Source: Bacteroidota bacterium (GTDB lineage: Bacteria > Bacteroidota > Bacteroidia > Chitinophagales > Chitinophagaceae). Taken from it: a DNA stretch of 64,000 nucleotides. A program made the position numbers and the translations under genes. This document shows positions 43,444 to 52,573 of this stretch, one piece after another; the stretch's first letter is position 1; each line of letters opens with the position of its first letter. The stretch covers positions 62,001-126,000 of the forward strand of contig JAGWRO010000091.1 in assembly GCA_028876495.1 (NCBI GenBank), read 5' to 3'. Below the pieces are notes generated by a model. The model saw only the letters and a program-made list of their open reading frames with translations, was not told where the DNA came from and did not search any database.

Positions 43444-45036
43444 TTAATAGCCGGGATTTTGAACCAAATTCGGATTAGCCTGAACATCGGTAAGAGGTAA
43501 TGGATAAAGGTTGCGGTAAGATTGAACGCCTGTACCTGATTTTACACCGCCTTTCCAAGGCCATAAATAACTTGAAGACGTAAATTCGCCATATCGGATC
43601 AGGTCGGTCCTCCTGTAACCTTCCCAATACAATTCTCTTGCTCTTTCATCCAGAATAAAATTAAGAGTAAGATCGTTGGCGGTAATATCACCTGAAGTAT
43701 TGCCATAAGCTCTTTCACGAATGTTATTTATATATTTAACTGCTTGCGCTATATCTCCACTTCCACCAAGAGCTATATTTCTAAGCGTTGCTTCAGCATA
43801 ATTAAGATACATTTCAGGCAACCGGAAAATAGGCATGTCAATATCAGAAAAATCAAGACTGCTTCCATTAGCACCATCACGTGTTACATTTTTGAACTTG
43901 GTAACAGCAAAGCCATCAGTAAACGAAGTAATATCATTGATATCTATATTCTGGCCACTCGTATAAAAATCAGACCTTGAGTCTACATTTCCGGTATAAT
44001 CAGGAAAAAGATCCGGCAAATTTTTTGTAGTTCTGGCTCCGGACCATCCACCATTGATACCAAATTTGGATGGATTCATACTTCCCCCAACAGGAGCGTG
44101 AGTAAGAAATGTTGTTCCACCATAACCCTGCGTTTTCAGTCCATCATAATTAATGGTTAAAATAAATTCATTGGTGTTCAAATTATTATCTGCCAAAAAC
44201 AGCCAGTTATAATTAGATGTCAAGGTGTATCCAGCGTCGATCACCTTTTTAGAATAAGCAATTGCATCATTATAATCAGTAGTATCAGCATAAACCGGGG
44301 CATTAAGGTAAATCCTTGAAAGCAAAGCCCAATCAGCCGCCTGGTCTGCACGACCGTATTCGTTGGTCATTGGCGCTTTTAAATCAGGTTCTATTGCTTT
44401 CAGCTCAGATATTACATAGTCAAAAAGATCTTTCCGGCTAATTTGTTTTGGAATATTACCTATCTGATCTTTATCGGTTACAAATGGAGGATTACCAAAA
44501 AGGTCCATTAAAACCCAATATTGATACGCCCTTAAAAACCGGGCTTCCGCGCGATAAGTTTTGATATTATCGGCGTCACTTCCTGTTATGCCGCGCGCAG
44601 CAAGATTGGCATCTGAAGATTGCCTGATAAAGTCATTGGCAAGCGTAATTTGGTACATACTTCTATAATACAATCCTTGTGTGAACGGATTGCTGGATGA
44701 CCAGTTCATGAAATGAAAATCCTGGATACCGGCATCTCCCCAACTTATTACTGCTTCATCTGTTGATAATTCCTGAGCACACCAGTACAATCTGAAAAAA
44801 TCAGAAGTTCCGGGGTCGATACCCTGGATGTCGCCGCTTCCGGGCCCGTTATTTCCTGTTTGGGCAAAACTGCCGTAAACTTTTGCAAAAGCAAGTTTAT
44901 AACCATTGGGCGTAGAATACACTTCAGCCGCAGTAAATCCATTCGTAGGCAGGCGGTCAAGGTTTTTAGTACAGGAAACAAAAACTACCGAACTCAAAAG
45001 CGCAATGATTATTAAAAATGAGATTTTATTTTTCAT
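43444..45036 (-). CDS. susD: SusD/RagB family nutrient-binding outer-membrane lipoprotein
   Basis: A 530-residue lipoprotein with lipobox VFVSC (Cys 22). It has the SusD layout: N-terminal TKNLDRLPTNGFTAAEVYSTPNGY, tetratricopeptide-like helices (YRAEARFLRAYQYWVLMDLFGNPPFV is the signature), a variable glycan-binding middle, and a C-terminal SusD-like region (FRLPEMYLNYAEATLRN, ERARELYWEGYRRTDLIRYGEF). It forms the lid of the SusC pore and captures oligosaccharides. It is located 18 bp after susC. Confidence 0.95.
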   Translation of the reverse strand: MKNKISFLIIIALLSSVVFVSCTKNLDRLPTNGFTAAEVYSTPNGYKLAFAKVYGSFAQTGNNGPGSGDIQGIDPGTSDFFRLYWCAQELSTDEAVISWGDAGIQDFHFMNWSSSNPFTQGLYYRSMYQITLANDFIRQSSDANLAARGITGSDADNIKTYRAEARFLRAYQYWVLMDLFGNPPFVTDKDQIGNIPKQISRKDLFDYVISELKAIEPDLKAPMTNEYGRADQAADWALLSRIYLNAPVYADTTDYNDAIAYSKKVIDAGYTLTSNYNWLFLADNNLNTNEFILTINYDGLKTQGYGGTTFLTHAPVGGSMNPSKFGINGGWSGARTTKNLPDLFPDYTGNVDSRSDFYTSGQNIDINDITSFTDGFAVTKFKNVTRDGANGSSLDFSDIDMPIFRLPEMYLNYAEATLRNIALGGSGDIAQAVKYINNIRERAYGNTSGDITANDLTLNFILDERARELYWEGYRRTDLIRYGEFTSSSYLWPWKGGVKSGTGVQSYRNLYPLPLTDVQANPNLVQNPGY

Positions 45037-45054
45037 TATAATTGATTTAATATT

Positions 45055-48045
45055 TTAAAACCTAAGATTTAATCCTAAACTATAGATACGTGGACGAGGA
45101 TAAAAGTTATTATCTACCCCACTTGAAATTTCAGGATCAAGTCCGGTGTATTTAGTAATGACAAATACATTCTGAACGTTTGCGTTGATAGTTAATGTAG
45201 CAGAATTGTTGATCACTTTTCCTACATTATAACTTACGTATGCATTGTCCATTCTCAGGAAAGAAGCGTTTTGAATGTAATAATCAGACAAGAAAAATTT
45301 ATCGCCGCTTCCACTAAATCCAGACTGTAATAAATTGGTTGAACCATTGTTGAGGTACCCGATCGGATTAAGAATGTTTCTTAAAGTGCCTGTGCTTGAG
45401 AATGTGTTGTTATATACATAGTTTCCAAGGCTGGCGCGCATTACAAAGCCAACATTAAATTTGTCAATTTTTACATTGGTACTTGCTCCAAAAAGATAAT
45501 CGGGATTTACATTTTTATATTGATACAGATCTTTTTGATTGATCACTCCATCCCTGTTCAGATCAGCAAATAATCCATCAATTGGTTTTCCGTTTTGATC
45601 GTACACTTGTTTGTACACATAAAATGAACCCTGAGGCAAGCCAACCGTGTTGATCAAAATGGTATTACCGGTTCCTCCGCTGATTCCATAATATTGATTA
45701 CCCGGATAATTAGGGTTAGGAACAGAAGTTAAGTTGGTAATTTTATTTTCATTGTAAGTAGCATTAAAATTCAGATCCCAAACTACTTTATTGTTTTTTA
45801 TGGGTTGAAGATTAATACTAAATTCAACACCTTTATTCTCCATGCTTCCCACGTTGGCAACAATCTGGTTGGAGAAGTTACTTCCTGCAGGCTGGGCAAT
45901 ATTGTTCAAAAGATCGGTTGTCTTTTTGTAGTATACATCTATGCTACCGTTAATCCTGTTGTTGGCAAAACCATAATCAACACCGGCATTATAAGTCGCT
46001 GTTTTTTCCCAGGTTCTTTGAGGATAAAAACCGCCGGGTGCATACATGTGATAAAAGGTATTACCAAACTGGTATTGCGAAGTAGCATCACTATACCCGT
46101 AAAAGGAATTATAATCATAATAGCCAATACCACTCTGTTGACCGGTAAGACCATATCCCAATCTTAATTTAAGCGCAGAAACCGCTTTTGAATTTTCAAG
46201 GAATTTTTCATTTTTTACATTCCATGCAAAAGCACCTGCAGGAAACACACCCCAGCGTTGGTTCTTTGCAAACCTCGATGAACCATCTGTACGAACAGAT
46301 CCGGTTAAAAGGTAACGGTCTTTAAAAGAAAAGTTAGCCCTTCCATAGTAAGAGATCAAAGTGTATTCGGGTTTATCGAATTTGAAACTTGGAGAAGTGA
46401 TCACCGTACCATCAGTGGTAAGATCAGGGTAACTAAAGTTGGTGGTGAGGTAATCATAATATCCATAACCACCTACTACATCAATTCTTGACCCACCTAA
46501 AAAATCTTTGGTATAATCTAAATAAGCTTCGAGGGTTTTGTTATTTCTTTTTTGAAGATACTTGTCGCTAACTCCACCATGCAAACCATCCGGTGACCTT
46601 TTATAAGCCTGGGCTGCAGTAGAATCTACCGTGATGGTGCCCGGGCTTGTTGATACATCATAGGCCAGGTTTACAAAAGCATGAAGATCCGGTAAAAAAT
46701 GAACCTTATAATCAATTAATGCACTTCCGATACTACGTCGCACCTCACCAATGTCGTGTCTGTCCATTAAAAGCCCTAACGGGTTTCTTGGAGCCAACGC
46801 TACCAGGCCGGTTGCGGTGGAAGGATCTGTCCATTCCCAATAACCGTTATAAGCACTTTTGCCGGAATAAACGGGAGCAGTAGGATTAAAAGAAACTGCT
46901 GCGCCGATAGCACCCTGGTTAGCAAATCGCACTTCCTCAATAGAATTATTTACATTGATATTGATTTTTAAATGATCATCAAAAAACCGGGGATTGACAT
47001 TAAATCCGAGCGTGTAACGATCCAATTTATCAGTCTTCAAAATTCCCTGCTGGTTTAAATAACCAACTGACAAACGATAAGGCATTTTTTTAAATCCGCC
47101 GCTTACACTTAAATTATTATCAGAGGTTAATGCAGTTTGATAAATTTCTTTTTGCCAGTCAGTATTTGCAGTTCCCAATAAGCTTTTAAAGGCATCGCTT
47201 CCCTTTTGATTTACAAAGTTCCTGTACTGAGAAGGACTCAAAACAGATACTTCTTTAATGATCTTCGAAAGAGAAAAAGTAGTGTTGAAATCAAAAGAAG
47301 GTTTTGCACCAAGACGACCTTTTTTGGTAGTAATAATAATAACCCCGTTAGAAGCGCGCGAACCATAGATAGCAGTGGCTGATGCATCTTTCAAAATACT
47401 GAACGACTCAATATCATTCGGGTTGATCATACTCAGCTGATTAGCTGATCCGGCTACTCCATTGTTATCCAATGGCACACCATCAATTACAATTAAAGGA
47501 TCATTGCTGGCGCTTAATGAAGCACCTCCTCTAATCCTGATAGTGGTTCCTGCTCCTGGAGAACCACCTCCTGAAATCACAGAAACTCCGGCAACTTTTC
47601 CTGCAATTAATTGTTCAGGAGAAGTAATTTGGCCGGATTGAAAATCTTTAGCGTTTACCTGCGCCACAGAACCAGTCAGATCCTTCTTCTGTGAAGTTCC
47701 ATAACCGATAACTACCACTTCACCTAATTGTTGGGCATTAGCAATTAATGATACGTTAATGATTGTTTGATTGTTTACTGCTACTTCCTGTGGTGCGTAA
47801 CTTGCGGAAGTAAACATTAAAGTAGCAGCGGGAGCGACGGAAATAGAATATTTCCCACTGTTGTCTGTCGCTGTTCCCTTATTGGTTCCTATCACAGTAA
47901 CAGAAACTCCCGGTATCCCGCTACCGGTTTTTGAATCAGTCACCGTTCCTGTAATTACACTTTGTGCATTGGCACCAAAAGCAACAATTATAAAAAATAT
48001 CAAAACACTTACTTGTTTTGATATTTCAGCTATGCTTTTTCTCAT
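45055..48045 (-). CDS. susC: SusC/RagA family TonB-linked outer-membrane transporter
   Basis: A 996-residue receptor and first gene of the locus. The signal peptide is followed by a carboxypeptidase-regulatory-like (CNA-B) domain (ITGTVTDSKTGSGIPGVSVTVIGTN) and the linker VVVIGYGTSQKKDLTGSVAQV that defines SusC proteins. The plug contains RIRGGASLSASNDPLIVIDGVPLD and IESFSILKDASATAIYGSRASNGVIIITTKKG. The barrel ends with PRPRIYSLGLNLRF. It imports bound oligosaccharides with TonB-ExbBD energy. A palindromic candidate operator lies ~75 bp upstream of its start. Confidence 0.96.
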   Translation of the reverse strand: MRKSIAEISKQVSVLIFFIIVAFGANAQSVITGTVTDSKTGSGIPGVSVTVIGTNKGTATDNSGKYSISVAPAATLMFTSASYAPQEVAVNNQTIINVSLIANAQQLGEVVVIGYGTSQKKDLTGSVAQVNAKDFQSGQITSPEQLIAGKVAGVSVISGGGSPGAGTTIRIRGGASLSASNDPLIVIDGVPLDNNGVAGSANQLSMINPNDIESFSILKDASATAIYGSRASNGVIIITTKKGRLGAKPSFDFNTTFSLSKIIKEVSVLSPSQYRNFVNQKGSDAFKSLLGTANTDWQKEIYQTALTSDNNLSVSGGFKKMPYRLSVGYLNQQGILKTDKLDRYTLGFNVNPRFFDDHLKININVNNSIEEVRFANQGAIGAAVSFNPTAPVYSGKSAYNGYWEWTDPSTATGLVALAPRNPLGLLMDRHDIGEVRRSIGSALIDYKVHFLPDLHAFVNLAYDVSTSPGTITVDSTAAQAYKRSPDGLHGGVSDKYLQKRNNKTLEAYLDYTKDFLGGSRIDVVGGYGYYDYLTTNFSYPDLTTDGTVITSPSFKFDKPEYTLISYYGRANFSFKDRYLLTGSVRTDGSSRFAKNQRWGVFPAGAFAWNVKNEKFLENSKAVSALKLRLGYGLTGQQSGIGYYDYNSFYGYSDATSQYQFGNTFYHMYAPGGFYPQRTWEKTATYNAGVDYGFANNRINGSIDVYYKKTTDLLNNIAQPAGSNFSNQIVANVGSMENKGVEFSINLQPIKNNKVVWDLNFNATYNENKITNLTSVPNPNYPGNQYYGISGGTGNTILINTVGLPQGSFYVYKQVYDQNGKPIDGLFADLNRDGVINQKDLYQYKNVNPDYLFGASTNVKIDKFNVGFVMRASLGNYVYNNTFSSTGTLRNILNPIGYLNNGSTNLLQSGFSGSGDKFFLSDYYIQNASFLRMDNAYVSYNVGKVINNSATLTINANVQNVFVITKYTGLDPEISSGVDNNFYPRPRIYSLGLNLRF

Positions 48046-48120
48046 GAGCGAAATTTAAATTTTAATGTGTGTGTTTACTGTTTATTAATTAATACGTTAT
48101 TCAAGCAATAAAAAAATTAA

Positions 48121-48137
48121 TGTGTATTTCGTACACA
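48121..48137. promoter_or_regulatory. Candidate operator of the NUDIX-type regulator
   Basis: TGTGTA - TTTCG - TACACA is an inverted repeat with perfect six-base arms and a 5-bp spacer, 76 bp upstream of the susC start codon. It abuts a TTTTTG that could be the -33 box. A repressor there would block the susC promoter. The regulator gene lies 292 bp away. Confidence 0.5.
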
Positions 48138-48386
48138 ATTTATAACAAAAACTATTATCCCAAAAAAAAATTTCATCTTTATTCTCACAATTTGTCGGAA
48201 TCAAATGAAGTAAATCCGGATGGCCGTTATCACAATCTAAATTCTACACCAAGCTTTATTCGCATCTAAAGACAATCAATTTTTATAAATTGCTGCACTT
48301 AAAAAAAATAGTTTTCTTTTTTACTTTCCATGTGCATATAATCTTATATCCTATTTTTACTTGTCTCTTATATTTAGCTTTTTCAA

Positions 48387-48417
48387 AATAAAAATCTTTT
48401 TTATTTGTTTGTTTACT
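48387..48417 (+). repeat. Interspersed repeat copy
   Basis: AATAAAAATC - TTTTTTATTTGTTTG - TTTACT. It lies 12 bp from the 3' end of the minus-strand regulator gene. Confidence 0.6.
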
Positions 48418-48428
48418 CTAACAACTTT

Positions 48429-49175
48429 TTAAAAATCAATCCCTGACCACGTTTTTTTATTCTTCTCGTATTTTTCATAGTCAAATTTGTATAAGCGGCC
48501 CGGCCTGTGCGGAACATTCTGTTCATGTTCTCCCGTATCTACTAAAAAATTCATCGAAAAGAATTTTTTCCTGAAGTTTCTCCTGTCTAGTTTTTTATTG
48601 AGAATAGCTTCATAAAGATTCTGTAATTCACGTAGCGAAAATTTATTGGGCAACAAACTAAAACCCAACGGATGCTCTTGTACTCTTTTTTGAAGCCATT
48701 TATAGCAGGCATCAAATATTTTTTTATGGTCGAAGAGCAATTCTTTTATACTATCCACATCGTGCCAGTGAAGATCATTGTCAAGTGTTTTTAAACGGTG
48801 ATGCTGTACATTTATTAAAGAACAATACGCAACTGAAACTACTCTTCCTGCAGGATGGCGGCTCACTTCTCCAAAAGTATGCACCTGTTCAAGATACAGG
48901 TCATTCATACCGGTACGTTGCTTTAAAATGCGGTAAGCACTTGCTTCCAGGTCTTCTTCTGGTTTTACCAGGTCACCCAGCAGAGAAAACTTTTTTTGGT
49001 ATTTTTTAAGGTCAGAGCGGATAAGCAATACTTTCAATTTATTTTCATCAAAACCAAAAATGACACAATCGACGGATAAGGCAACGCGGTTAATACTTTG
49101 CACTTCCGATTGCAACCCTTTCAAGGTTTTTGAATGCAAATGCTTTGAATTAATGTCTGTTTTAACTTCTGTCAT
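48429..49175 (-). CDS. NrtR-type transcriptional regulator with degenerate NUDIX domain
   Basis: A 248-residue regulator. Residues ~28-165 form a NUDIX-fold domain (RVALSVDCVIFGFDENKLKVLLIRSD). The NUDIX box position reads LVKPEEDLEASAYRILKQRTG, so the glutamates of the REUxEE core are lost and hydrolysis is unlikely. Residues ~170-248 form a winged helix (FSLRELQNLYEAILNKKLDRRNFRKKF, then RPGRLYKFD), as in NrtR-like sugar-catabolic repressors of Bacteroidota. Its place between susC and a GH13 gene makes it the likely local regulator, sensing a sugar derivative. A palindrome lies ~12 bp upstream of its own start. Confidence 0.88.
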   Translation of the reverse strand: MTEVKTDINSKHLHSKTLKGLQSEVQSINRVALSVDCVIFGFDENKLKVLLIRSDLKKYQKKFSLLGDLVKPEEDLEASAYRILKQRTGMNDLYLEQVHTFGEVSRHPAGRVVSVAYCSLINVQHHRLKTLDNDLHWHDVDSIKELLFDHKKIFDACYKWLQKRVQEHPLGFSLLPNKFSLRELQNLYEAILNKKLDRRNFRKKFFSMNFLVDTGEHEQNVPHRPGRLYKFDYEKYEKNKKTWSGIDF

Positions 49176-49186
49176 ACAATTCTTTC

Positions 49187-49204
49187 TTTATTTATGTAAA
49201 TAAA
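49187..49204. promoter_or_regulatory. AT-rich palindrome before the NUDIX-type regulator gene
   Basis: TTTATTTA - TG - TAAATAAA, perfect eight-base arms, lies 12 bp upstream of the regulator's start codon. It could be an autoregulatory site or a leader hairpin. It does not share sequence with the palindrome at 48121, which weakens the operator reading. Confidence 0.35.
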
Positions 49205-49225
49205 TAACTAAATGCAAAATTTACC

Positions 49226-52200
49226 TTATTTATTCTTAACCAACTTAATATTTTGTGTTTTCTGCAATGAAAATATGGAAATAAAATAAGTTCCATTTGC
49301 AAAATTTTCACTTTCAACCACAGGAAACAAATTGACCCCTGCGGCAATTGAAATTTGCTTTTTCACCAATTGCCTTCCACTTATATCAGTAATTATTATG
49401 GTTGCCTTATCATCCGCCGGTGATTCTATTTTTAAATTCAATACGTTTTGCATCGGGTTCGGCATTACCAAAGCACGCCATGTGTTGATATCGCTTTTTA
49501 TAATCACGATATTACTATAGACAACGCTACTATCAGAATTTAAAGTTTTCAGGCGATAATATTCGGTAGCAGAACCGCCGCCGGTATCATTATCTGTATA
49601 ACTATAATTTAAACTTCCTGTTACCGGCACATCAGAAAGAAGCGTAAAATTTTGTCCATCCACACTTCGCTGTAATTCAAAATGAACGAGATTGACCTGG
49701 CTGCTTATCTGCCAGTTCAATACGTTTTCATTGTTCTGCTTACTTCCTGAAAAATTAATTACTGTTCCGGACGCAGGCGTTTCTGTTTTTGCAAAAACAT
49801 GAAATTCTCCCGGTTGGAGAGTAAAGTTTTGTGAAGCATTCGTAACACTTATGGTTGTATCGTTGAGGTAATCTTTCCAGGTGCCTGTTGATGGAAAAGT
49901 TACCGTTCCTGTTTGTGGTACCACATCAAAGTTGCCAACTACCACAATTTTACTCATGGTAATCCACTTGAAATTTCCATTTAAGCTTTGAGAAGAGAAG
50001 TTGGAAATAAACTGATCAGAAAATGAAGGATTGAACCGAAGCTTTATTAAAGCGCTGTAAACGTCAAATAATTTTTTACGGTTGGGCTGCTCATAATAAT
50101 CCCAGCGAAGGGGTTTCGGATCTGTACGGCATGAATTATTTACCGATCCGTCGCCACAATAATTGATTGGATAATCATATCCTAATTCACCAAATTCCCA
50201 TAACATTTTAGGCCCGGGGAGCATAAACAAAAATGCAGCTGTTAATTGTTGCCTTTTTAAAGCAGTAGCAGTGTCTTTAATATTATAAGAACCGGAAGAA
50301 TTTCCATAGGTGATGTCTTTATACATCACCCTTTCTTCATCATGGCTTTCCATATAGGTTACCTTATATGGATGTGACCAACCGGCAACACTTGCAATAC
50401 CGCTGCTAAAATCTGATCCGCCGTTATAACCCATTGACGCTTGTTCATAAGGATAAGCCATGTTTGACCAAAGCAACATTCCATAGTTTGACAAATCTTT
50501 TTCTTCAGAATTATCGGCAAAATGCTCAAGAATGGCGTATGAGCCTGGGGATTTTAATTGCAATGTATCATAATAACCTTTCCAGATTTTCACTCGACTT
50601 GAATCATAATTTCCCCACGCGCTTACATTACAATTGTTTCCATTGGTATCGCACGTTTGCGTTTGCGTAAACCCTTTAGAAAGATCAAAACGAAAACCAT
50701 CTATTTTATAATCATTCAACCAATGATTTACCACACGGCTTACAAAGTAATGAGTGGCTGCACTTTCATGGTTCATATCATAACCTACATTATAAGCATG
50801 TTTAGCAACAGGGTTAAACCATGGATTATTGACTGCCGGCCTGTTATTGGTAGAATCCCAATACAATTGAACCATTGGTGAAGAACCAAAGGAATGATTA
50901 AGGACCATATCCATTATTACGGCAATTCCATTTTGATGACATTCATCTATAAATTGTTTTAACGAATTTTCAGTTCCGTAGTACTTATCCGGAGCAAAAT
51001 AAAAATCAGGATTATACCCCCAGCTAATATTTCCTTCAAATTCATTGAATGGCATTACCTCTATTGCATTAATTCCAAGTTTTTTAAAATAATTCAAACT
51101 ATCGGCCAGTGTTGTCCAATCATGATTGGCTACAAAATCTGTTAACCATAATTCATAAATTACAAGATTGCGTTTATCGGGCCGTGAGAAATTAGTAACC
51201 TGCCAGTTATAGGGCGTTTGCGCGGTTTGTAAAACACTTACAATACCTGTTGTTGAATCTGTCGGATATGGTTTAAGGCCAGGATAGGTGGAAGAAGAAA
51301 TGTAAGGATCATTAACAGGATCCAATATTTTTTCAGCATAAGGATCAGCGATTTTTAATTGCCCGTCAACTAAAAACTGGTAACTATATTCCTTTGCGGG
51401 CGTTAAACCGGTAATCGTGATCCACCAATAGTTTCCATCAGGAGTTTTATTGAGTTCATATTGACTTTGCTCTTTCCAGTTACTTCCTGCAAAATCTCCA
51501 ATAACCGCTACCCTACTTTTACCGGGTGCAAACAAAACAAGTGTAACCGATTTATTGTCTGCTCCATAATTAATTCCTGTTTGAACTCCCGCAGGAAGTG
51601 CTGCCACGTTTACAGAAGAATTTACATAAAAGTTTAACGTATCACTTAACGTTATACTTCCATTGTCAGCTTTTGCAATTATCTGCTGACTTCCTGTAGT
51701 AGTTAATGTAGGTGCGGCCGTAATGTTTTGGGTATTGGTAGCTGTTTGAATAACTGTTCCATTCAATAATAAAGTGAGTGTTGCATTCGAATTACTTTTT
51801 GCTGTAATGGTTATATTGTCATTTAAACTTTTATTTATTGACTCAGGTATAGGAGTATAAGTTGGTTGAAAGAACGGATCAGTAACCCTCAACGCCAAGG
51901 CCGAATTATAAACGGGGATAAACATATCGCTCCCGTCAGCGTTTGCCTGCTTTGTATTTCCATCACCACTTCTGAAAAGAATAGCAATCTTTTCAATTTT
52001 TTCATTCGGATCTGTGAGTCCGAAATATGTCCTCAATCCACCTGAAATAGTAAATGACCATTTATTATTTCCGAGCGAGGTTGCTTGTGCAGAGGCACTT
52101 GTAGTTCCCCAGGTAGTTTGCACATGCAACCAGTTGGAAGAACTTGTACTATAATTTGTAATTAATCCAATATGAACATATACATCTGAAGCCGTATGAT

Positions 52201-52351
52201 TTAATAAACCTTTATTGCCATAATTGGCATCCATTGTAATGGTAAACGGATTGGTGCTTTCAGTCGCAAAATCAGGTGTCCACGATAATAATTGTGCAAA
52301 TCCCTGGAAAGAAAAAAACAAAACAAAAGAAAATAAAAGCAGCTTCTTCAT
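49226..52351 (-). CDS. Secreted GH13 alpha-amylase family enzyme with type IX secretion domain
   Basis: A 1041-residue protein when started at ATG 52351 (frame open to 52387; the inner start gives a clean signal peptide ending GFAQ). N-terminal Ig-like and CBM48-like domains (PFTITMDANYGNKG; VTLVLFAPGKSRVAVIGDF) precede the GH13 barrel: DMVLNH (region I), nucleophile D556 in GFRFDLSKG, acid/base E609 in AILEHF, and D671 in MESHDEE. The last ~80 residues (MPNPMQNVLNLKIES... GTYFISIFS) are a type A T9SS sorting domain, so it is exported through type IX secretion. Substrate is an alpha-glucan, differing from the galactan enzymes downstream. Confidence 0.92.
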   Translation of the reverse strand: MKKLLLFSFVLFFSFQGFAQLLSWTPDFATESTNPFTITMDANYGNKGLLNHTASDVYVHIGLITNYSTSSSNWLHVQTTWGTTSASAQATSLGNNKWSFTISGGLRTYFGLTDPNEKIEKIAILFRSGDGNTKQANADGSDMFIPVYNSALALRVTDPFFQPTYTPIPESINKSLNDNITITAKSNSNATLTLLLNGTVIQTATNTQNITAAPTLTTTGSQQIIAKADNGSITLSDTLNFYVNSSVNVAALPAGVQTGINYGADNKSVTLVLFAPGKSRVAVIGDFAGSNWKEQSQYELNKTPDGNYWWITITGLTPAKEYSYQFLVDGQLKIADPYAEKILDPVNDPYISSSTYPGLKPYPTDSTTGIVSVLQTAQTPYNWQVTNFSRPDKRNLVIYELWLTDFVANHDWTTLADSLNYFKKLGINAIEVMPFNEFEGNISWGYNPDFYFAPDKYYGTENSLKQFIDECHQNGIAVIMDMVLNHSFGSSPMVQLYWDSTNNRPAVNNPWFNPVAKHAYNVGYDMNHESAATHYFVSRVVNHWLNDYKIDGFRFDLSKGFTQTQTCDTNGNNCNVSAWGNYDSSRVKIWKGYYDTLQLKSPGSYAILEHFADNSEEKDLSNYGMLLWSNMAYPYEQASMGYNGGSDFSSGIASVAGWSHPYKVTYMESHDEERVMYKDITYGNSSGSYNIKDTATALKRQQLTAAFLFMLPGPKMLWEFGELGYDYPINYCGDGSVNNSCRTDPKPLRWDYYEQPNRKKLFDVYSALIKLRFNPSFSDQFISNFSSQSLNGNFKWITMSKIVVVGNFDVVPQTGTVTFPSTGTWKDYLNDTTISVTNASQNFTLQPGEFHVFAKTETPASGTVINFSGSKQNNENVLNWQISSQVNLVHFELQRSVDGQNFTLLSDVPVTGSLNYSYTDNDTGGGSATEYYRLKTLNSDSSVVYSNIVIIKSDINTWRALVMPNPMQNVLNLKIESPADDKATIIITDISGRQLVKKQISIAAGVNLFPVVESENFANGTYFISIFSLQKTQNIKLVKNK

Positions 52352-52447
52352 ACCCTGGCAATAAATTATTGTGTAAAATAAACACATTATTTTTAAACCC
52401 TCCTCCCTTTTTAAAAATATTTAAAAAAAAAGAAACAGATTGTTGAA

Positions 52448-52479
52448 AATAAAAACCTGAACTAATTGTTAGTTTACTG
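52448..52479 (+). repeat. Interspersed repeat copy in a divergent promoter region
   Basis: AATAAAAACCTGAACTAATTG - TTAGTTTACTG. It lies between the starts of the divergent GH13 and ligA genes, so the family is not confined to gene 3' ends. Confidence 0.65.
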
Positions 52480-52573
52480 GCCACAGCCTTTTATTCAATC
52501 CGATTAAAAGTCACAAAAATTTATTCACAGAAATTGTTGAAATTCGTGGCAGAAGTTAATTTTAAATTCGATT

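Larger units (their letters stand above)
48046..48428. other. Upstream region of the susC operon
   Basis: This 383-bp spacer holds the susC promoter region, the TGTGTA/TACACA palindrome at 48121-48137 and a repeat copy at 48387-48417. TTTTTG on the minus strand next to the palindrome could be a -33 element, but no exact TAnnTTTG box was found. I saw no small gene or tRNA. Confidence 0.5.

Noticed and set aside
52557-52564. TAATTTTA as the ligA promoter
   Set aside because: One mismatch to the consensus and an implied leader of about 3 nt; not convincing.
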